Shown here: positions 57,256 through 64,000 of the stretch, one piece after another
Layout of the letters: every line of letters begins with the position of its first letter
How positions within the stretch are numbered: the first letter of the stretch is position 1
NCBI RefSeq assembly: GCF_024166365.1
Contig: NC_064822.1
Span: forward strand, 103,102,823 to 103,166,822
Length of the DNA stretch: 64,000 nucleotides
Source: Elephas maximus indicus
Lineage: Eukaryota; Chordata; Mammalia; Proboscidea; Elephantidae
Direction of reading: 5' to 3'
Notes under the pieces: model-generated
The model's database searches: none
Told to the model about the DNA's origin: nothing
What the model saw: only the letters and a program-made list of their open reading frames with translations
Position numbers and translations under genes: made by a program

Positions 57256-57705
57256 TGTCTTAGGCTGGGTCCTCTACAGAAGCAAAACAAGTAAAGTGTA
57301 CATATATATATATGTATGTATAAAGAGATTTAGATCAAGGAAACAGCTCATGTGATGATACAGGCTGGAAAGTCCCAAGTCCGTGGATCAGCATAGAGGC
57401 TTCTCTTGATTCACGTAGCTGCAGGGACTGGTGAACCCAAAATCAGGTCAGAGAGTGGGCTCTTGCTTACAGTCTGTAAAGGTCAATGAATCCCAAGATC
57501 AGCATGCAAGACCTCAAGGCTTCTCCTGGTTCATGTAGCTGCAGGGATTGACAAAAGGCAGATTATATTTGGATGCAGGCTACATGCCCAAGGAAACTCC
57601 CTTTCAACTGATTGGCTACTCACAGCAGATCCCATCATGGGGGTGATCATGTATAAACACTGAGAATCATGGCCCAGCCAAGTTGACGCATAATCTTAAC
57701 CATCA
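57256..57705 (-). mobile_element. ERVL (MLT2-like) LTR, inverted
   Basis: 'tgtcttaggctgggtcctct', 'aaagagatttagatcaagga' and 'aagtcccaagtccg', ending 'aaccatcaca'. This is the reverse complement of an ERVL LTR. It carries an (AT)n run near 57303-57320 and two internal copies of a 'ttcatgtagctgcaggga'-type block (57408-57428, 57531-57551). Confidence 0.7.
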
Positions 57706-58030
57706 CAATATAATAAAATTTAAACTTTATATGCTGGTAACATTTTATTTTTCATTAAACAATACTTAGTTTTATGTTAATATTACTCCTAGTGAAGCCA
57801 TATAGATTAGAAATGTTACACTTTGTTTCTTGTAAAGCCTTTTGTTTTCCCTCTAGTTAATAATTGCCTCCTTGTTTTTCATGTGGCTTGTTTTCTATGT
57901 ACCTATGATTAATTTATTTCCAGATTCTCCAAGATAATTTTTTTCTCCATTGTTTTTAATGGAAATTTTAATGGAAAATAAAAATAGTATAATGAACTTT
58001 CTATAATTTAGTTTCAACAGTTATTAACTG

Positions 58031-58080
58031 TCTTAGTTATCTAGTGCTGCTGTGACAGAAATACCACAAGTGGATGCATT
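58031..58080 (-). repeat. 45-base end of the MaLR-like LTR
   Basis: 'ctgtcttagttatctagtgc', then a 'acagaaataccacaagtgga' run, equals the start of 7049-8546 as read on the plus strand. The rest of the LTR is missing. Confidence 0.75.
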
Positions 58081-58082
58081 GT

Positions 58083-58880
58083 TAGTTATGATTTGTATCT
58101 TATTTATGCTGTATATTAAGGCTTCTAGTGTCCCTATTTTTTCTTCCATGATCTTTATCGTTTTATGTTTTATATTTAGGTCTTTACCCAGTTTGAGTTT
58201 TTGTGTATGGTGTGAGGTATGAATCCAGTTTAATTTTTTTACAGGTGGACATGCAGTTATGCCAGCACCATTTGTTAAACAGACTGTCTTTTCTGAATTA
58301 CATGGGCTTTGGCCCTTTGTCAAATATCGACTGCTCATACATTGATGAATTTACATCTGCGTTCTCAATTCTGTTCCATTGGTCAGTGTGTCTATTGTTG
58401 TATCAGTACAAGGCTGTTTTGACTGCTGTGGCTGTATAATAGGTTCTAAAATCAGGTAGTGTGAGGTCTTCCACTTTGTTCTTCTTCAGTAATGCTTTAG
58501 TTATCTGAGAGAATCAATTACCAGTAGACTTACACTACAAGAAATGTTAAAAGAAGTTCTTTAGGAAGAAAAAATTTAATACTGTACAGATGACAAATGC
58601 TGATGACAAATGTTGAGGTTCATTTTACATGCTTATTAGCCACTGCAGTATATTCTTCTATGGAGTGTGTGTTTAAGCATTCCGTCAATTTTTTGAAATT
58701 GTGTTGTCATATGTAGGACTTTTAGTATTCTGGATACAATTCTTTTATCTGCTAAATGTATTACGAATATTTTCTCCCAGTCCACAGTTTGCTTTTTCAA
58801 TTTCTAAAAGGTGTCTTTCAAAGAACAGAAAATTTAAATTTTGATGAAGCCCAATTTATTAACTTTTTTATCTCTGTTTA
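58083..58880 (-). mobile_element. L1 ORF2 3' fragments, inverted
   Basis: 58083-58505 is the reverse complement of the region coding SILPK/NFIW to the 'ttgacaaagg' text of ORF2, matching 18950-19400. The 58510-58570 piece looks like L1 from another region, and 58600-58880 is older inverted L1 3' text. The pieces come from more than one element. Confidence 0.7.
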
Positions 58881-59123
58881 CGACCTATATTTTTCAGTTC
58901 TTGGCCAGTAAATTATCCTATAGCATGATTAAAAACAAGAAAAAAGTCTTTTATATTTACCTTCATTTTAACAATTTCCATAGATCCTCATTTCATTGTG
59001 TAGGTCCACATATCTGTCCAGTATTATATTTCAGATTCTTCTACTGTCCAAAATCTTTTCTCTTTCATTGTCTTTGCATATGCTATTCCTTGTGTGTAGA
59101 ATGCTCTTCCCTTTTTTTTTAGG

Positions 59124-59561
59124 TGTCTTAGGGTGAGTTCTCTAGAAAACCAGTGAAGTGCGTGTATAAATACATAGAGAGATTTATTTCAAGGAAATGG
59201 CTCAAGCAGCTATAGGGGATGGCAAGTCCCAAATCACTGGTCAGGGGCAGGCTGGAGGCTTCTCCTGACTCACGTGGTAGCAGGGGCTGACAAACTCAAA
59301 ATCCACAGGTTAGGTGGCAGACTGCTGGCTGATGTTCCAAGAACCAGAGGTCAGAGGATGATGAGGTGAATACAGTATACAGAGCAAGTGAGCTTTGCCA
59401 GAACATCCATATATATTGGATGTAGCCCACACTCCCAAGGAAACTGCTCCTTTCAATTGATTGGATACTCATATCAGATCACAAAATGGAGGATAATTGT
59501 ACAATATCTGCCAGACCACTAAGAACTATGCCCTACCCAAGTTAACACATAACCCTAACCA
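59124..59561 (-). mobile_element. ERVL (MLT2-like) LTR, inverted
   Basis: 'tgtcttagggtgagttctct', 'agagatttatttcaaggaaa', 'ggcttctcctgactcacgtg', end 'aaccctaaccattgca'. Same family as 57256-57705. It splits L2-like text. Confidence 0.7.
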
Positions 59562-59860
59562 TTGCACATGGCTAGCTTGTTCTCATTCCTTAAGTCTGAG
59601 ATTATATGCTGTTTTCTCAGAGAAGCCTTCCCTGGCCCTCCTCTCTAAAGTTGTCCCCCCTGCTACTGTCTACTTAGGTCTTTAGTTGATTCTATATTAA
59701 CTTTGTCTGTTTACTTCTCTCCCCAATTAGAATGCAAGCTCCATGAAGGCAAGAGTAATGTCTGTGTTTTTTACAGTTGTATCCTCACATCAGGTCTTGT
59801 GGATTTGTAAAATATACTTTGTAGATTTTCAAAAGAGTTTTGTTGATTGAGATAATGAAG
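59562..59860 (+). repeat. L2 LINE 3' end remnant
   Basis: 'gaagccttccctggccctcc', 'gaatgcaagctccatgaagg' and 'gtatcctcacatcagg' is the L2 3' end. The part before the LTR, 59020-59110 ('gcatatgctattccttgtgt'), probably belongs to the same element. Confidence 0.7.
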
Positions 59861-59869
59861 GTCTGATAT

Positions 59870-60390
59870 AGTAGGGAAATGACCATGGGAACAGAAAGGA
59901 GAAAATATTTGAAAGTTTTAAGACACAAGCTAAAATCCTCTTTGAGGCCTTTCATTATCTCTCAAGTTGGAAATTGAGTACAGTCTCCCATCACTGAACA
60001 TCTTCTGATTTCTGTTTGTGTCTCATTTATGGTACTTCATACGCTCTACCTATTGTAGTGATTGTTGTGAATGATTTCTCTTTCCTCCTAGATTCTTACC
60101 TTCTTACCTAACTTAAGGTAAAGATCATATTTTATTCAACTTCCCCTCACAATACTCAGCACCTTGCTTGGTACACAGTAGACTAAATATATGTTTTGAA
60201 TGAAGTAATGAGAAAATAATACGAATACTTCCCAATTCTAGAATGAAGGGAACGCGTTTCCATAGAGTGAGTCCCTGGATAATTTCCCTGGATAACAGCC
60301 TCATAGGGAGAGGCTATTCCCTCATTACTTTATGAGCTTGCCATACTTCACTTTCTGAAGTGTGTATATATATATATATAAACATATGAA
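59870..60390. other. No gene seen; L2-like tail and (TA)n
   Basis: 60085-60210 looks like another L2 tail ('cagcaccttgcttggtacac'). A short (TA)n lies at 60365-60381. Nothing else. Confidence 0.4.
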
Positions 60391-60391
60391 C

Positions 60392-60557
60392 AATAACAAC
60401 AAAAACCTGTTGCCATTGAGTTGATTCTGACTCATAATGACCCTCAGGACACAGCAGAACTGCCCCATAAGTTTTCCAAGGAACAGCTGGTAGATTTGAG
60501 CTGCTGACATTTTGGTTAAAAGCTGAAGTCTTAACCACTGTGCCCACCAGGGCTCCT
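60392..60557 (-). mobile_element. AfroSINE copy
   Basis: Inverted: 'gttgccattgagttgattct', 'agaactgccccataagtttt', 'gcccaccagggctcc'. No clear target duplication. Confidence 0.88.
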
Positions 60558-60719
60558 CATGGCAAAAAAAGATACAAATAATGGTTTGAACTTTTTCCAG
60601 TTTTAATAATCTCAAGTAAGATCTTGCTATTCCCCCAATGAATTATAATACTGAGCATTTCCCAACACATCCCAGTTAGGCCAACAGAAATGACTTTGAA
60701 CTTCTAAACTTTTCCCCCT

Positions 60720-61385
60720 GGGGAAGCCCAGTAATAGTGTTGCACATACTGTATGAAAGCACCTGGGTCCCAGCCAGTCCCTGCCCAGGCTATGCCCCTC
60801 ATTCTCCCTCCTTCTCTGGTGCTTGCAGGAATAGGCCTACGGGGAGGTGAAGGTACAGTAGAACTGAGACCCTCACGGCCTCATTAGCATTTGCTACTTA
60901 GAGATCCCCAGAGGTTCCAAGTGTGGAAATCCCTACAGGCAACTTTAACTCAGATCAATTAGGCCCAGCCTGAGTTTTCTTTTACTCTAAATGAGTATCA
61001 GGAGTTTAGTTAGGAAGATGCATATAGGGACTCCCAGAGTGACAGCCCAAAGACAATTAGAAGCAGCTGGAATTTATTAAAAGAGTAAGCAAAGGGTGCG
61101 TGTCCAGGAGATGTCCCCATAGATCTTATTCAGAACATCCTGAGTAGCCTGGCAACTCCAGAGCCAGCTCTCCCTGCTGTATAACTTAAGGAGTGTCCCT
61201 GAAAGGCCCTCTCTACTCTCACCCTAAGTCTTCCCTTTGCTGTCACTTCTGGATTAGCCAGGATAGGCTGACCCTGATTTTGGGACATCTCTGTTAACAT
61301 GCACTTGTCCTTTAATCTATTCCAGTCACCACAGCCAGATTAAATGCCCTTCTGGAAATAAGACTTTCATCTTATTGCACCCTGA
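60720..61385 (-). repeat. LTR-like element, inverted, family unknown
   Basis: GC-richer than its flanks. On the minus strand an AATAAA (in 'cttttaataaattccagctg') lies at about 61071-61080, with downstream text that could be R/U5. That layout suggests a solo LTR. I found no target duplication and no family match. Confidence 0.35.
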
Positions 61386-61897
61386 ATCACAGATTGTTTC
61401 TAATAACGAAAAATTTAAAACAACCCAATTATTCTACAATAGATAAATTGTTGAGTAAAATATCAAACACCTATATAATGTTATCTTATGCAGTCATCAA
61501 AAAATTTATGATTTGTTGTTTATACCATGGTTAGATACTCACTGATAATTTTAAGTGAAAAATCAAGATGCAGAATTCTGTATATCACATGAAAAAGCTA
61601 TGTAAAAACACATTTAGGCAACTTTTATGGACGGTATTTTCCAATTTGCTATTCTTTATACTTTGCTGTACTTTCAACTGTAGATTACTATCACAATCAG
61701 GAAAAAATATTTTAAGACAGTAATGGAGTCACTCAGCACAGAAATATGAATTTCTAATATAACACCAAAGAAAAATGGCCGATTTGGAAGCTACCGCCTC
61801 TTTCTTCCCCAAGAGACCATGGAGTCTTCAGGGGCATTCCAAAGCAGGAACTGTCATTTTCGTAGCAAGCTTCTAGCATAGTTTGTGTTCAGTAAAC

Positions 61898-62103
61898 AAA
61901 AAAACCAAAAAGCGAAACCTGTTGCTGTTGAGTAGATTCTGAATCATGGTGATACTGTGTGTTAGAGAGCGGAACTGTTTCACACGGTTATCTTTACGGC
62001 AGCACTTCACCAGGCCTTCCTCCCATGGAGACACTGGGTGGGTTCAAAAGGCCAACCTTTAGATTAGCAGCCAATTGCAAACTGCTCACGTCACCCAGAC
62101 TCC
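61898..62103 (-). mobile_element. AfroSINE, long form
   Basis: An inverted, diverged copy with 'gttgctgttgagtagattct' and a long middle. The borders are ttcagtaaac (61888-61897) and ttcaataaac (62104-62113), one mismatch. Confidence 0.85.
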
Positions 62104-62225
62104 TTCAATAAACTGAATTAAATTATTTAGAGTATCAGTCAGGGTCCTGGAAGGTAATAATGGCACACTCAAGCTGTGTGACTAGGCAGAGTTAAAAAAA
62201 AAAAAGACTAGGAAGATTTGAGCAA

Positions 62226-62297
62226 CGTTTATATAGGATCGCTATGGGTCGGAATGGACTCCACGGCAACGGTGTTTTTTTTTTTTTTTTTTTTTGA
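62226..62297 (+). mobile_element. AfroSINE tail fragment with T-run
   Basis: 'aggatcgctatgggtcggaa' and 'tggactccacggcaacggtg' then a T-run (62275-62295). Only the last ~50 bases of the SINE are present. Confidence 0.8.
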
Positions 62298-62319
62298 GCA
62301 ACCTTTAGAAAAAACAACA

Positions 62320-63531
62320 AAATATGGTGCAGCCTAGGAATAGTAATATGGGGCAAGTAACACAAGGGAATCCACCAGTTATTTGTCAGTTTGTTGTACT
62401 GTGGTGGCTTGTGTGTTGCTGTGATGCTGGAAACTATGTCACTGGTATTTCAAATACCAACAGGGTCAACCATGGTGGACAGATTTCAGCTGAGCTTCCA
62501 AACTAAGACTAGGAAGAAGGACCTGGCAATCTACTTCTAAAAAAAGTTGGCCAGTGAAAACCTTATGAATAGCAGCAGAACCTTGCTGGTATAGTGCAGA
62601 AGATGAGCCTCTGAAGTTGGAAGACACTCAAAATACGACTAAGAGGTGCCTCCTCAAAGTAGAGCCAACCTTACTGACGTGGATGGAGGAAAACTTTTGC
62701 GACCTTCATTTGCTGATGTAGCATGACTCAAAATGAGAAGAAACAGTTGCAAACATCCCGTAATAGTCAGAACATGGAATGTATGAAGTATGAATATAAG
62801 AAAATTGGAAGTCGCCAAAAATGAAATGAAAGATCATTATCCTAGGCGTTAGTGAACTGAAATGGACTAGAATTGGACATTTTGAATTGGACAATCATAT
62901 GATCTGCTATGCCAGGAATGACAATTTGAAGAGGAATGTCATTGCATTTATTGTCAAAAAGAACATTACAAGATCTGCCCTGCAGCACAACACTGTCAGT
63001 GATAGGATAATATCCATACACCTATAAGGAAGGCCAATTAATACGGCTGTTATTCAAATTCATGCACCAACCATTAATGTCAAAGATGAAGAAATTGAAG
63101 ATTTTTACCAACTTCTGCAGTATGAAATTAATCTCATGCAATCAGGATACATTGATAATTACTGGTGATTGGAATGCAAAATGTGGAAACAAAGAAGGAT
63201 CAGTAGTTGGAAAATACGGCTTTGGTGATAGAAATGACGCTGGAGATCTCATGACAGAATTTTGCAAGACCAACAACTTCTTCACCGCAAATACCTTTTT
63301 CCAACAAAATAGTGACTATACATGTGGACCTCACCGGATGGAACACAGAAATCATATTGACTACATGTGTGGAAAGAGACAATGGAGACGCTCAATATCA
63401 TCAGTCAGAACAAGGCCAGGGGCTGACTGTGGAACAGACCATCAATTGCTCATATGCAAGTTTAAGTTGAAGCTGAAGGAAATTCGAACAAGTCCACGAG
63501 AGCCGAAGTACAACTTTGAGTATATCCCACC
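62320..63531 (+). mobile_element. RTE (BovB-like) LINE, 5' half
   Basis: The leader (62320-62732) and first ~800 bases of the ORF align with 26985-28160. It stops at 'tatatcccacc', where an LTR begins; the rest, if any, lies beyond the window. The leader shares text with the deleted element at 6250-6626. Confidence 0.9.
62733..63531 (+). pseudogene. RTE endonuclease pseudogene, 5' half
   Basis: The family ATG is at 62733, followed by early indels. A long open stretch from 63062 covers the endonuclease: LIITGDWNAKCGNKEGSVVG, then FCKTNNFFTANTFFQQN, HIDYMCGKRQW and, at the catalytic end, ADCGTDHQLLICKFKLK, where the Asp-His pair of AP-type endonucleases is kept. The frame then runs into the LTR at 63532, so the last ~30 codons to 63625 are not RTE. 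The reverse transcriptase is missing from the window. Confidence 0.88.
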
Positions 63532-64000
63532 TGTCATGGGTTTAATTATGTCCCCCCCAAAATATGTGTATCAATTTGGCTGGGCCATGTTTCCCAGTAT
63601 TGTGTGGTTGTCCTTAATTTTGTGATTGTAATTTTATGTTAAAGAGGATTCGGGTGGGATTGTAATACCCTTACTAAGGTCACACCCCTGATCCAAAGTA
63701 AAAGGAGTTTCTCTGGGGTGTGGTCTGCACCACCTTTTATCTTACAAGAGATAAAAGGAAAGGGAAGCAAGCAGGGAGTTGGGGACCTCATAATACCAAG
63801 AAAGAAGCACTGGAAGGAGAATGTGTCCTTTGGCCCCAGGGTTTCTGCATGAAGAAGCTCCTAGTCCAGGAAAGACTGACGAGAAGAACTTTGTTGACAG
63901 TCGACAGAGAGAGAAAAGCCTTTCCCTGGAGCCGACACACTGAATTTGGACTTCTAGCCTACTAGAATGTGAGAAAATAAATTTCACTTTGTTAAAGCCA
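63532..64000 (+). mobile_element. MaLR-like LTR, runs off the window
   Basis: It starts TGTCATGGGTTTAATTATGT and includes 'aagaagctcctagtccagga' and 'ggacttctagcctactagaa', then 'aataaatttcactttgttaa'. It is the forward orientation of the LTR at 7049-8546 and 38719-39238, inserted into RTE. Its last ~50 bases are outside. Confidence 0.82.

Noticed and set aside
63532-63625. C-terminal extension of the RTE endonuclease frame
   Set aside because: The last codons are LTR sequence read through by chance.

Overview
The window is AT-rich, repeat-dense mammalian nuclear DNA. The best lineage clue is a short tRNA-derived SINE of AfroSINE type, seen about twenty times as whole copies or fragments, alongside BovB/RTE-like LINEs that share its 3' tail and L1s with one characteristic 3' UTR. 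That combination points to an afrotherian genome, most likely elephant or a close relative. The assignment rests on recognising repeat families, not on a database search. I see no bacterial-type genes, CRISPR array, rRNA or true tRNA gene.

The only intact protein gene I can support is one olfactory receptor (OR) on the minus strand, 23370-24326. A good splice acceptor lies 7 bases before its ATG pair. Two diverged paralogous blocks, about 3.2-5.0 kb and 33.5-35.7 kb, each carry a minus-strand TATAAAT followed 94-128 bases later by the same AAG|GTCAGT donor-like site. The right-hand block lies about 10.9 kb upstream of the OR and is a candidate promoter with a noncoding first exon. The left-hand block would then belong to a receptor locus beyond the left edge.

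Layout. 1-5.9 kb: SINE, MLT1, MIR and paralogous block A. 5.9-13.6 kb: RTE pieces and old inverted L1, with a three-deep nest at 7.0-8.5 kb. 13.6-21.6 kb: a nearly full-length L1 with broken ORFs and another L1 end inserted in it. 21.6-27 kb: MER20, the OR gene and a CpG-rich LTR-like stretch. 27-30.2 kb: a nearly complete, decayed RTE. 30-37 kb: L1, L2, MIR and SINE relics, a perfect 42-bp inverted repeat and block B. 37.3-55.5 kb: a gammaretrovirus-like provirus with both LTRs and decayed gag, pro, pol and env. It is split by a 7.8-kb L1 with an exact 15-bp target duplication, and further by an older LTR, an RTE fragment and several SINEs. 55.5-64 kb: ERVL/MaLR LTRs, L1 and L2 relics, SINEs and the 5' half of another RTE, cut by an LTR that runs off the window.

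Apart from the receptor, the window is a layered record of retrotransposition. RTE probably mobilised the AfroSINEs, and L1s and SINEs then landed in the provirus and in each other. All retroelement reading frames seen here are broken, so no element looks autonomous now.
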